Position numbers and translations under genes: made by a program
The notes under the pieces: model-generated
The model's input: the letters and a program-made list of their open reading frames with translations, nothing else
Told to the model about the DNA's origin: nothing
Databases searched by the model: none
Part shown: one piece after another, positions 10,326 to 18,734 of the stretch
Layout: the number at the start of each line of letters is the position of its first letter
Position numbering within the stretch: the stretch's first letter is position 1
From: Flavobacteriaceae bacterium
GTDB taxonomy: Bacteria > Bacteroidota > Bacteroidia > Flavobacteriales > Flavobacteriaceae
Direction of reading: 5' to 3'
Assembly: GCA_002707025.1 (NCBI GenBank)
Contig: PALG01000033.1
Location: forward strand, 1 to 64,000
DNA: 64,000 nucleotides

Positions 10326-11120
10326 TTAATCCTGACCTTTTAACACTAATAAAGGTTTTGTGGTATGAAAATCTTTCTTCAGAATGGCGTTCTTTTCCCA
10401 AAGTTTTTGAAAAAACCCACGTTTTCTTCTAAACACACATAATAAATCGGGATTGTTCGATTGGAAGTGTTCTAAAATTCCTTGAAAAACAGTAGCGTTC
10501 TCTGTTTCCTTAAATATGTTTTTTAGGGACATAAGTGCGGGATCTACCGAATGATCCTCATGAGCCATATCGGGTGTCTTTACTTGAAGAAGGTTTATTT
10601 TAGCACTAAACACTTGTGCCAATTGTTGCAAGGGCTCCAAAACCTCTGGATGACTAATACGTCCGTTCTTAAAGGCCAATAAAATAACTTCTATCTTTCG
10701 GAAGATATAATCCTTCGGAACAATAAGAATTGGAATATCGGTTTGTTTTACAATCTTCCCGGTAATCTTTCCTAGATAAACTTCATCAACAATTTCTATA
10801 CTCTGCGGAGAAAGAATCAATAGATCTACCCCTAATTGTTCCGAAACTCTTTTAATCCCTTCAAAAGGATCCCCTTTTAGCGAAATAGAGGTCACCTCAA
10901 CACCTTTGGTGTCAACTTCAGCTACTACCTTATCCAATAGTTCTTCACTATCCTCGACAATTAACTGATTTACTTTTGTTAAACCTCCTACACGTGAAAA
11001 TTCCTTATAAGTATTTACCAAGTATACTTTTGCTCCACTAATAGAAGCTAAGTTTACCGCATATCGTAAATTAGTCACTCCGCTAGAAAAGGCATTTACA
11101 GGCACCAAAATATTTTTCAT
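10326..11120 (-). CDS. Universal stress protein, two UspA domains
   Basis: This is a cytoplasmic stress or signalling protein of 264 residues, about twice the length of single-domain UspA. The first domain spans roughly 1-140: MKNILVPVNAFS at the start and LGKITGKIVKQTDIPILIVP at its end, the nucleotide-loop region. A more diverged second domain covers 145-264. The typical GS-x9-GS ATP-binding signature is only partly kept, so nucleotide binding is uncertain. It starts just 43 bp from the divergent GNAT gene. Assignment is by family only; the specific trigger or partner cannot be read from sequence. Confidence 0.9.
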   Translation of the reverse strand: MKNILVPVNAFSSGVTNLRYAVNLASISGAKVYLVNTYKEFSRVGGLTKVNQLIVEDSEELLDKVVAEVDTKGVEVTSISLKGDPFEGIKRVSEQLGVDLLILSPQSIEIVDEVYLGKITGKIVKQTDIPILIVPKDYIFRKIEVILLAFKNGRISHPEVLEPLQQLAQVFSAKINLLQVKTPDMAHEDHSVDPALMSLKNIFKETENATVFQGILEHFQSNNPDLLCVFRRKRGFFQKLWEKNAILKKDFHTTKPLLVLKGQD

Positions 11121-11163
11121 AAGTTTCCTTACTTTTAAATTATTGCAAAATTACTCTTTATTT

Positions 11164-11670
11164 ATGATACGGAAAGCACACGAATCGGAAATTCAGGAAA
11201 TTATGTCCATTACAAAAGCTTGTGCCCAGAAAATGATGTCGGAAGGAATTTTTCAATGGAATGAACACTACCCACATTCTAAGGTTTTTGAAACAGATTT
11301 GAAAAGAGGCGAATTGTATGTTTTACTCATAGGGAACACGGTACAAGGCTGTATCACGCTCTCTACCTTAAAAGATGAAGAATACGAGGATATTTTATGG
11401 CTTACGAAAGACCAAAACAACCTTTACATCCATCGATTGGCCATACATCCAACGTTTCAGCACCAAGGCTATGCCCAAAAGCTGATGGATTTTGCAGAAC
11501 AGTTTGCCATACAACAGCGAGCCGCTTCGGTACGTTTAGATACGTTCAGTAAAAACCTTCGGAATCAAAAATTCTATGAGGCAAGAGGATACCAACGTCT
11601 TGGAAACATTTACTTTCCGAAGCAAAGTGAATTCCCTTTTTACTGTTATGAATTGGTGTTATCGTACTAA
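11164..11670 (+). CDS. GNAT-family N-acetyltransferase
   Basis: This is a 168-residue acetyl-CoA-dependent acyltransferase of unknown substrate. The acetyl-CoA-binding motif A is visible as HRLAIHPTFQHQGYAQKLM (near 98-116), followed by a motif B region ending NQKFYEARGYQRLG. I prefer the ATG at 11164 (MIRKAHESE), because the alternative TTG at 11143 only adds seven weakly fitting residues. Its 3' end overlaps the convergent T9SS gene by 12 bp. The acceptor molecule cannot be inferred from neighbours. Confidence 0.87.
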   Translation: MIRKAHESEIQEIMSITKACAQKMMSEGIFQWNEHYPHSKVFETDLKRGELYVLLIGNTVQGCITLSTLKDEEYEDILWLTKDQNNLYIHRLAIHPTFQHQGYAQKLMDFAEQFAIQQRAASVRLDTFSKNLRNQKFYEARGYQRLGNIYFPKQSEFPFYCYELVLSY

Positions 11671-13383
11671 AGTAAAATGCCCCGTATATTCCTTACCATC
11701 AATGGTCACTGCTTTATACCAATAGCCGTCGGCCGGCATGTCCCTATTCCCAAATTTCCCATCCCAACCTTTGCTTACCCTTCCCACCCGGGCTAGGTAT
11801 TTTCCATAGCGATCATAAATATAAATAACAGAGATTGGCAGCGGATTGATCTTTGGAGGGATGTATTGCCAATAATCATTCACCCCATCTCCATTGGGTG
11901 AAAAGTATGGAGGAAATCCCGGGGGCGTAGGGCGCAGACGGATGTCCTTAAATGTTTCACCACACCCATTTTTATCTCTTACAGTTAGAGTGTAATCGCC
12001 TTGGGGTAAATTCAAAAAGAAATTGTTATCGCTAAAGTTTTCCCCGTCAATCGAATATTCGTAGTTCCCATTTCCTGAAACCTCTAGGGTCACCGTAAAC
12101 AAATCGCCAAACTTTTCAATAAACACCTGCTCAATAACAGGTGCTGAAGAAGTGGTTACGATAAATTCCTTTGTAAAGGAGCATTCTATGGAATATCCGT
12201 TTTGGGTCACGATATCATAGATTTCATAGCGATAGGTGCCTTCTTCAGAAATAGCCACCGAACTTTCTTCAGAAATAAGGTCTTCCGTACCTGTAGGCAG
12301 CAAATGGTACCATCGATATCCATCTGCTATATCGGGAGAGGTGACGGTTGTAGGTATTTGATTTTCACAAATTCCTACACTATCGGGGAAGCTGCTTTCT
12401 GGATAATGGGTAATTAATTCTCCGGTATCTGGATCAAAATAGGGACCACATCCCAAAATTGTCGAAAAAGACTCTTGGGGACAGCCTTGCGCTTCTCCCG
12501 CTTCATTAAAAGGGACAATTCGAACAAAATAGGTGTTATTGGGTTCAAAATTTAAAACATAGGTAGAAGTTTCGGTAAAGGTCGCTCCATCGAGAATATC
12601 GTTAATGTATGGTGTTTTTCCTATGTAAAGTCTATAGCCATCGGCATTTTCTGCAGGATACCATTCAATCAATGGAGAAAGCGGCACATTAAAAGCCCCA
12701 TCTTCAGGAGAAATTAACGAGGTACAGCCCGGGGGGTCTCCCAAAGAAGCGGTCGTAAAACTTTCTTCAGGACAATTTAAAGCAATCCCATTTTCATTAT
12801 AAGGGGAGATAAGCACATAAATAAGGGTGTCTGGGGGAAAGTCTAAGGGAGGATTATAAAATAGTACATTGCCCACATCAAAATTGTCTAAAATATCCCC
12901 AGCACCAGGGCTGGTTCCTAGGGTAAGTCTATAGCCTGTGGCTTTGGGTGCATATACCCAATTTAAATTCACCCCCGTGTTTACATTGGTCTCACCATTG
13001 GTGGGGTTAATGAGTGAAGTACAATTGGGCGGAATAGTCACATTTTCGGTGGTGAACGATTGGGACGGACAAACAATATTATCTTGATCAAAAAGAAATA
13101 AGGTAATAGTGACATAAATTTGAGTGGCTTCCGGCAACCCCAAGGGTGGCGTAAAGTTGGGATCGTTCCCTATTTGTACTTCTTCTACAATGTCAACACC
13201 TCCTGGGGTTGTTCCTAATGAAATGATATACCCATTTACACCTGCCACCGCTTCCCAGCTTATCGAAGTCTCCACAGGAACATTGGTCGCTCCATTCAAC
13301 GGGTTCAAAAGATCGGGACAGTCTTGTGCCACTACAAACTGTGCTGTAAAAATTAAAATCGGTAAGAAGATCTTTTGAAGCAT
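11659..13383 (-). CDS. Secreted protein with fibronectin-like repeats and T9SS type B sorting domain
   Basis: This is a cell-surface or secreted protein of 574 residues. It has a signal peptide (cleavage near QFVVA-QDC) and three repeats of about 95 residues, each starting with a CxxLxxPxNG motif and ending in ESF(T/S)T. A middle domain contains the segment GYRWYHLLPTG. The C terminus is typical of gliding-motility-associated (CHU_C, T9SS type B) domains: YFSPNGDGVNDYW, then IYDRYGK, GWDGKFGNRDMPADGYWY and GHFTLVR. Export to the surface by the type IX system is therefore expected. The repeats look like fibronectin type III folds. The ligand is unknown. It overlaps the upstream GNAT gene by 12 bp, tail to tail. 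Confidence 0.92.
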   Translation of the reverse strand: MLQKIFLPILIFTAQFVVAQDCPDLLNPLNGATNVPVETSISWEAVAGVNGYIISLGTTPGGVDIVEEVQIGNDPNFTPPLGLPEATQIYVTITLFLFDQDNIVCPSQSFTTENVTIPPNCTSLINPTNGETNVNTGVNLNWVYAPKATGYRLTLGTSPGAGDILDNFDVGNVLFYNPPLDFPPDTLIYVLISPYNENGIALNCPEESFTTASLGDPPGCTSLISPEDGAFNVPLSPLIEWYPAENADGYRLYIGKTPYINDILDGATFTETSTYVLNFEPNNTYFVRIVPFNEAGEAQGCPQESFSTILGCGPYFDPDTGELITHYPESSFPDSVGICENQIPTTVTSPDIADGYRWYHLLPTGTEDLISEESSVAISEEGTYRYEIYDIVTQNGYSIECSFTKEFIVTTSSAPVIEQVFIEKFGDLFTVTLEVSGNGNYEYSIDGENFSDNNFFLNLPQGDYTLTVRDKNGCGETFKDIRLRPTPPGFPPYFSPNGDGVNDYWQYIPPKINPLPISVIYIYDRYGKYLARVGRVSKGWDGKFGNRDMPADGYWYKAVTIDGKEYTGHFTLVR

Positions 13384-13481
13384 TCCTATCTCTTCATTTT
13401 TGAATTAGGAAAGATAACCAATTCTTTACGCTTTTAAGAATATATTATCACGGCGGTTTCTGTCTTTCCTTTGGGAATATG

Positions 13482-13489
13482 TAATTTTG
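13482..13489 (+). promoter_or_regulatory. -7 promoter element directly upstream of the MATE gene
   Basis: TAATTTTG matches TAnnTTTG and ends 4 nt before the TTG start codon at 13494. The same 4-5 nt spacing occurs at queD, lpxH and rbfA. This supports both the TTG start and a leaderless or near-leaderless transcript. Confidence 0.6.
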
Positions 13490-13493
13490 CCTC

Positions 13494-14837
13494 TTGAAAA
13501 AACCACAAAACCATATTTCCTTTAAAAGAATTCAGCAATTGGCCATTCCTGCTATCATTGCAGGTATTGCCGAGCCGGTTCTTTCCAGTACCGATGCGGC
13601 TGTGGTAGGGAATATTCCCGAATTTGGGACCGAATCGCTCGCAGCGGTTGGGGTCGTGGGATCTTTTCTCTCGATGCTCATTTGGATCTTGGCACAAACC
13701 CGATCGGCCATCTCTACCATTGTTTCACAAAACTTAGGCGCTGGAAAACTAAAGGATTTACAGAGTTTCCCCGCGCAAGCCATTTATTTTAATATCTTAT
13801 TGAGTATTATAGTATTGTTTGGGACCTACTTTTTTGTGGAAGAAATTTTTAGGCTTCTCAACGCCGAAGGTACCATCCTTCGCTTCAGCATTGAATATTA
13901 CGATATTCGGGTTTGGGGCTTTCCATTCACCTTGTTCACTTTTGCTGTATTTGGACTTTTTAGGGGGCTTCAAAATACTTTTTGGCCTATGATCATTGCC
14001 ATAGTTGGCACTTTAGTGAATATTGGTTTGGATTTCCTTTTGGTCTACGGCATGGAAGGTTATATTCCAGCTATGGGTATCAAAGGAGCGGCCTGGGCAA
14101 GCCTTACCGCCCAAGTAATCATGGCTATTCTCGCGTTTACCCTGCTCATGGTAAAAACCAACGTGTCCCTAAAGCTTCGGTTCCCACTACATCCTGAAAT
14201 CAACCGATTGGTCTCCATGAGTGCAAACCTTTTTATTCGATCCATAGCTTTAAACCTTGCCCTACTTTTGGCTGTAAGAGAGGCTACGGCATTGGGAAAG
14301 GAATTTATTGCAGCTCACGCCATTGCTATTAATATTTGGTTGTTTAGTGCCTTCTTTATCGATGGGTATGGTGCCGCTGGAAACATTCTGGGAGGAAAAC
14401 TTTTGGGAGCGAAGGATTACAAAAGTCTTTTTAAGCTTACGAAGAAAGTGACCTTTTACAACCTAGGCATCACGGCTATTTTAATGATCGCGTTATTGTT
14501 GCTTTATAAACCTTTGGGGGTTTTGTTTAATAAGGATACAGCTGTTTTGCAGGTCTTCTACGGAATGTTCTTTATGGTAATTATTAGTCAGCCGCTCAAC
14601 GCACTTGCCTTCACCTTGGATGCTATTTTTAAAGGGTTGGGGGAAATGGCTTTTCTTCGGAATGTGTTATTGGGCGCTACTTTCATTGGGTTTATCCCTG
14701 TGCTGTATCTTGCCAAATACCTACAATGGGGACTATGGGGCATCTGGTTGGCCATTCTTTGTTGGATTGGCTACAGAGGGATTGCTTTACTGATTAAATT
14801 TAGGAATAAATATGTGCCGTTGGTAGGTTCGCAATGA
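13494..14837 (+). CDS. MATE family efflux transporter
   Basis: This inner-membrane Na+ or H+/drug antiporter has 447 residues with about 12 hydrophobic segments in two similar halves. It opens with IQQLAIPAIIAGIAEPVLSSTDAAVVGN, a typical MATE helix 1 (DinF-like branch), and contains GLFRGLQNTFWPMIIA. Translation probably starts at TTG (13494), because the conserved first helix begins only a dozen residues later and no ATG lies upstream in frame. The -7 box 4 nt before supports this. The substrate cannot be told from sequence. It nearly abuts the convergent oxygenase gene (1 nt between stops). Confidence 0.92.
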   Translation: MKKPQNHISFKRIQQLAIPAIIAGIAEPVLSSTDAAVVGNIPEFGTESLAAVGVVGSFLSMLIWILAQTRSAISTIVSQNLGAGKLKDLQSFPAQAIYFNILLSIIVLFGTYFFVEEIFRLLNAEGTILRFSIEYYDIRVWGFPFTLFTFAVFGLFRGLQNTFWPMIIAIVGTLVNIGLDFLLVYGMEGYIPAMGIKGAAWASLTAQVIMAILAFTLLMVKTNVSLKLRFPLHPEINRLVSMSANLFIRSIALNLALLLAVREATALGKEFIAAHAIAINIWLFSAFFIDGYGAAGNILGGKLLGAKDYKSLFKLTKKVTFYNLGITAILMIALLLLYKPLGVLFNKDTAVLQVFYGMFFMVIISQPLNALAFTLDAIFKGLGEMAFLRNVLLGATFIGFIPVLYLAKYLQWGLWGIWLAILCWIGYRGIALLIKFRNKYVPLVGSQ

Positions 14838-14838
14838 T

Positions 14839-15474
14839 TTATCGAGTCTTTAACCACCCCGTAATGCTTAGTCTTTCGGAAGCCTTTACCTCCATCACTT
14901 CGTGTTCCAACACCTGACTTTCAAAAATAACGATACGACCCGAAAGTGGAAGGATGTCTTTTTCTTCATCAGGTACATACATGCGCAATTGCCCGCCATT
15001 TTCGGAAGGCCACGGGTCTTCATTTAAGTAACACACAACCGAAAGTTTTCTTCGGTCGTCATTCTGAAAGGTATCCAAGTGCCGTTTGTAAAAAGTCCCT
15101 TCAGGATATACCGTATAATGAAATTCCTTCTGAAGGATTCCCAAAAAACAGGTCCGGTTTAAGTAATCGACCAAGGCATTGATTTTCTGAAAAAACAGCT
15201 GTTCTACCCTATCGGCTCGGGATTCGTCGATCCAAAGAATGTAATCCCCACGCACTTTTTTATCGATTTCCTCGTTGGTACGGTTTCCAATAGCCGATTT
15301 CTTAAATCGTTCTGCTTCAAACTTTGCCAACAAGTGCTCCCGAAGCTGGGTTGTTTCCGAAGCCGTAAAAAATGCATCCACAATGGAATATTGTTGCTCC
15401 AATAGATCGTCGATAATGGTTTCGAACAAAGGATTTTCCTGAAATTCCAATTGTTCAAAAAGCTCTTGGCTCAT
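14839..15474 (-). CDS. 2OG-Fe(II) oxygenase (prolyl hydroxylase-like)
   Basis: The protein is 211 residues and adopts a non-heme iron hydroxylase fold. The iron ligands are visible as H-x-D in YKRHLDTFQND and a distal His in LEHEVMEV. The 2-oxoglutarate-binding Arg lies in ASERLSITGW. The reading frame extends upstream to 15858, but that part lies antisense to queD and across the promoter, so I place the start at ATG 15474 (MSQELFEQ). Protein or small-molecule prolyl/asparaginyl hydroxylation is possible but the substrate is unknown. It is transcribed divergently from queD. Confidence 0.88.
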   Translation of the reverse strand: MSQELFEQLEFQENPLFETIIDDLLEQQYSIVDAFFTASETTQLREHLLAKFEAERFKKSAIGNRTNEEIDKKVRGDYILWIDESRADRVEQLFFQKINALVDYLNRTCFLGILQKEFHYTVYPEGTFYKRHLDTFQNDDRRKLSVVCYLNEDPWPSENGGQLRMYVPDEEKDILPLSGRIVIFESQVLEHEVMEVKASERLSITGWLKTR

Positions 15475-15497
15475 ATACAGTTTCAAAAAAAAGTGCG

Positions 15498-15505
15498 CAA
15501 ATATA
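15498..15505 (-). promoter_or_regulatory. -7 promoter element of the 2OG oxygenase gene
   Basis: The minus strand reads TATATTTG, a consensus TAnnTTTG, 23 bp before the ATG at 15474. A TTG lies 23 bp further upstream (15529-15531), at the outer limit of the normal spacing. Confidence 0.6.
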
Positions 15506-15554
15506 GTGGATAAAGTCTTTGGTTGTTCCAAAAAAATTTGAATTGAAAATACCC

Positions 15555-15562
15555 TATCTTTG
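15555..15562 (+). promoter_or_regulatory. -7 promoter element of queD (leaderless arrangement)
   Basis: TATCTTTG is a consensus -7 box that ends 5 nt before the queD ATG, so transcription should begin at or very near the start codon. Confidence 0.65.
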
Positions 15563-15567
15563 CGCCT

Positions 15568-16020
15568 ATGAGTCAAATACGTATTACCAAAATGTTCTCT
15601 TTTGAAACCGGTCATGCCCTCTATGGATACGATGGGAAATGCCGCAATGTCCACGGGCATAGTTACAAACTTTCCGTAACGGTTATTGGAAGCCCTATTG
15701 CAGATTCCAACCACGTAAAATTTGGTATGGTCATAGATTTTGGGGATCTCAAAAAAATTGTCAAAGAAGAAATTGTAGATGTATTTGATCATGCTACTGT
15801 CTTTAACAAAAACACTCCTCACGTTGAGTTGGCCAAGGAGTTGGAAAGTAGGGGCCATAATGTACTACTGGTCGATTACCAACCTACCAGTGAGATGATG
15901 GTGATCGATTTTGCTGAAAAAATCAAGGCCCGATTACCGCAAAATATTGCACTGCACTCATTAAAACTTCAGGAAACCGAAAGCAGTTATGCACAATGGT
16001 TTGCTTCCGAAAATTTATAG
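15568..16020 (+). CDS. queD: 6-carboxytetrahydropterin synthase (QueD/PTPS family)
   Basis: This enzyme acts in the queuosine precursor pathway, converting dihydroneopterin triphosphate to 6-carboxytetrahydropterin. The 150 residues carry the zinc ligands His16 (FETGHAL), His29 and His31 (CRNVHGHSY) with catalytic Cys25. The C-terminal glutamate region LKLQETESSYAQWF is also present. The family also holds 6-pyruvoyl-tetrahydropterin synthases. The C-x3-HGH motif favours QueD, though the other queuosine genes (queC, queE) are not nearby. lpxH follows 27 bp later with its own -7 box. Confidence 0.9.
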   Translation: MSQIRITKMFSFETGHALYGYDGKCRNVHGHSYKLSVTVIGSPIADSNHVKFGMVIDFGDLKKIVKEEIVDVFDHATVFNKNTPHVELAKELESRGHNVLLVDYQPTSEMMVIDFAEKIKARLPQNIALHSLKLQETESSYAQWFASENL

Positions 16021-16035
16021 CAGTCTCTTTTTAGC

Positions 16036-16043
16036 TATCTTTG
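16036..16043 (+). promoter_or_regulatory. -7 promoter element of lpxH (leaderless arrangement)
   Basis: TATCTTTG, a full TAnnTTTG match, ends 4 nt before the lpxH ATG. It allows lpxH to be expressed apart from queD. Confidence 0.65.
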
Positions 16044-16047
16044 AACC

Positions 16048-16806
16048 ATGCAACTACCCGCCGGTAAAAAAATATACTTCTCTAGCGACAACCACTTAGG
16101 GGCGCCCACCCCCGAAGCAAGTTTCCCGCGGGAAAAAAAGTTTGTCGCCTGGTTGGACAAAATCAAGGAAGATGCCGCTGCTATCTTTTTGTTGGGGGAT
16201 CTATTCGATTTTTGGTTTGAATATAAAACCGTAGTCCCAAAAGGGTTTGTACGAGTGTTGGGAAAACTGGCAGAGCTTAGTGACCGTGGCATTCCTATTC
16301 ATTTTTTTGTAGGCAATCACGACCTCTGGATGCGGGATTATTTTGAAAAAGAGCTCAATATCCCAGTGTATCGGGATGTCAAAGAGTTTCAGTTCAATGA
16401 CAAGACTTTCCTAATTGGTCATGGAGATGGAAAAGGGCCAGGTGATAAAGGTTATAAACGAATGAAAAAAGTGTTTATCAACCCTTTTTCCAAATGGCTC
16501 TACCGATGGTTGCATCCCGATTGGGGCATGAAATTGGCACAATACCTTTCTGTAAAGAATAAACTCATATCTGGGGATGAGGACCGAAAATTTTTAGGGG
16601 AAGACCAAGAGTGGTTGGCAATTTATGCCAAAAGAAAGCTCGAAGAAAAACACTACGACTATTTTGTTTTTGGGCACCGTCACCTTCCCATGAAAATTGA
16701 AGTAGGGGAAAATGCTACCTATTTCAACCTAGGCGATTGGATCCATCACTATACCTACGGCGTTTTTGACGGGGCCACTTTTGAGCTCAAGGAGTTTACG
16801 CCTTAA
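16048..16806 (+). CDS. lpxH: UDP-2,3-diacylglucosamine diphosphatase
   Basis: This enzyme cleaves UDP-2,3-diacylglucosamine to lipid X in lipid A synthesis, at the inner face of the inner membrane. The 252-residue calcineurin-like phosphoesterase has its metal-binding residues in sequence order: D14 and H16 (SSDNHLGAP), D51 (LLGDLFDFWFEY), N90-H91 (GNHDLW), H125 (IGHGDG) and H210 with H212 (FGHRH). The insertion between the last motifs (KRMKKVFINP) is typical of LpxH rather than general phosphatases. It overlaps the convergent recJ by 11 bp. Confidence 0.94.
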   Translation: MQLPAGKKIYFSSDNHLGAPTPEASFPREKKFVAWLDKIKEDAAAIFLLGDLFDFWFEYKTVVPKGFVRVLGKLAELSDRGIPIHFFVGNHDLWMRDYFEKELNIPVYRDVKEFQFNDKTFLIGHGDGKGPGDKGYKRMKKVFINPFSKWLYRWLHPDWGMKLAQYLSVKNKLISGDEDRKFLGEDQEWLAIYAKRKLEEKHYDYFVFGHRHLPMKIEVGENATYFNLGDWIHHYTYGVFDGATFELKEFTP

Positions 16807-18487
16807 GATCCTTTATGCGCAGCTGAAGGCTTACATTTCCTTGCCATTCGTTTTCATCAATAACATAGGCCATTTTGAATGGACTACCGTTGCAGGCTAT
16901 CGATTCTTTTTCAGCCATGCCGAAACCAATTCCCGTAAATTGTGGGGAGTTTCCTTGTTTCACTACCAATCGCAAATGCGTTTTATCGGCCCCTACAGAT
17001 TTTCCGAAGCCTACATCTTTTATATTTTGGGTCATAAAAACAGGAGTCATGTTTCCTGGGCCAAAAGGCGCAAACTGTTTCAAGATACGATAGAATTTTG
17101 GGGTAATATCCTTGAAATCGATTTCCGCATCAATTTTTAGTTCGGGAGTAAGTAATTTTGGATCGATGGTTTCTGAAACCACCTTTTCAAAAGCATTTTT
17201 GAAGTTTTCAAAATCCTTCTCCAGCAATGTAAGACCTGCCGCATATTTATGCCCTCCAAACTGTTCGATGTATTCGGAACAACCTTCCAGCGCATTGTAA
17301 ACATCAAAACCGCTTACCGAGCGCGCGGAAGCAGCTAACTTCTCTCCGTTTTTAGTAAAAACCAACGTAGGACGGTAATACGTTTCGGTAAGACGGGAAG
17401 CCACAATACCAATCACCCCTTTATGCCAGGAATCTTTATACACTACGGTTGTGCTTCTGTCCTCTTCCCCTTTCTCAATAATTTGTTGTAGGGCTTCTTC
17501 TGTTATGGATTGATCGGCTTCCTTCCGTTCCGTATTATACAATTCAATTTCCGAAGCAAACAGTAGGGCCTTTTGCATATCGGTTTCAGTTAATAAGGCG
17601 ACCGCATGATTTCCATGTTTCATTCGCCCTGCAGCATTGATGCGTGGTGCAATGATAAACACCACATCGGTAATGGTAAGTTTTTCTTTTTTGACCTGCT
17701 TCAGAATGGCTTGAAACCCGGTTCTGGGGTGGCTATTGATCACTTTTAGACCATGATAGGCCAAAATTCTATTTTCCCCTGTGATAGGCACAATATCAGC
17801 TCCAATAGCCGTAGCAACTAAATCCAAATACAAGACTAAGTCGCTCATGTCCTGCCCTCGATTCTTAGCCAAGGCCTGAAGCAATTTAAACCCTACGCCA
17901 CAACCACAGAGCTCTTTGTAGGGATAGCTACAATCTTCCCGCTTGGGATCTAAAACGGCCACTGCCTTCGGAATTTCATTACCGGGACGGTGGTGGTCAC
18001 AGATAATAAAATCAATCCCTTTTTTTGAGGCATAAGTCACTTTATCCAAGGCTTTAATTCCGCAGTCCAAAGCAATAATCAAATGGAAACCATTATCTTC
18101 TGCAAAGTCAATTCCTTGATAGGAAACCCCGTACCCTTCCTCATAACGATCTGGGATATACGTGACTACATTTGGATAATACGACAAGAGATAGGAAGAA
18201 ACCAAGGCCACGGCCGTCGTTCCATCTACATCATAATCGCCAAACACCAAAATGTTTTCCTGATTTTCAATAGCTTTTTCAATCCGGGAAACTGCTATAT
18301 CCATATCCTTCATCAAAAAAGGATCGTGCAACTCTTCCAAACTTGGTCGAAAGAATTTTTTGGCTTCCTCGAAAGTTTCGATGCCCCGTTGCACCAAAAG
18401 CATTCCAATTGTTTCAGAAACCCCCAATTGTTTGGAAATGTGGGCAACTTTTTCTTTTTCCGGTTTCGGTAAAAGGGTCCAACGCAT
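16796..18487 (-). CDS. recJ: Single-stranded-DNA-specific exonuclease RecJ
   Basis: This 5'-to-3' single-strand DNA exonuclease is used in recombination and mismatch repair. The 563 residues contain the DHH-family catalytic motifs: GDYDVDGTTAVAL near residue 80, CDHHRPG near 160, and the DHHA1 part with the GGHKYAAG motif near 415. The C-terminal OB-like region ends the protein. The length matches RecJ rather than small NrnA-type DHH proteins. A near-consensus -7 box (TATCTTTA on the minus strand, 18522-18529) lies 35 bp upstream of the ATG. Confidence 0.95.
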   Translation of the reverse strand: MRWTLLPKPEKEKVAHISKQLGVSETIGMLLVQRGIETFEEAKKFFRPSLEELHDPFLMKDMDIAVSRIEKAIENQENILVFGDYDVDGTTAVALVSSYLLSYYPNVVTYIPDRYEEGYGVSYQGIDFAEDNGFHLIIALDCGIKALDKVTYASKKGIDFIICDHHRPGNEIPKAVAVLDPKREDCSYPYKELCGCGVGFKLLQALAKNRGQDMSDLVLYLDLVATAIGADIVPITGENRILAYHGLKVINSHPRTGFQAILKQVKKEKLTITDVVFIIAPRINAAGRMKHGNHAVALLTETDMQKALLFASEIELYNTERKEADQSITEEALQQIIEKGEEDRSTTVVYKDSWHKGVIGIVASRLTETYYRPTLVFTKNGEKLAASARSVSGFDVYNALEGCSEYIEQFGGHKYAAGLTLLEKDFENFKNAFEKVVSETIDPKLLTPELKIDAEIDFKDITPKFYRILKQFAPFGPGNMTPVFMTQNIKDVGFGKSVGADKTHLRLVVKQGNSPQFTGIGFGMAEKESIACNGSPFKMAYVIDENEWQGNVSLQLRIKDLKA

Positions 18488-18734
18488 AAAATTTCAGAAA
18501 TATTAGTGGGAAGGTAAAACGTAAAGATACAAATTCCTTGGTTGAATGAAGAGGGTTTTTCTTTTTAAAAAAGAGGGGTTTCCCTTTTCTGGGTTTTGTT
18601 TTTCCTTATAGCTTGTAAGCATTTCCCCTTCAAAAAAATAAAATCAACTATTTAATTTTCAGTTATTTAACTCTGTTTCTGAATCATTTGTTGCCGTACA
18701 TTGCTCCCCTAAACAAACTCAAAATAGAACTCTT

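Noticed and set aside
15475-15858. A longer 2OG oxygenase starting at 15858
   Set aside because: The extra part lies antisense to queD and covers both promoters; the conserved domain begins after 15474.
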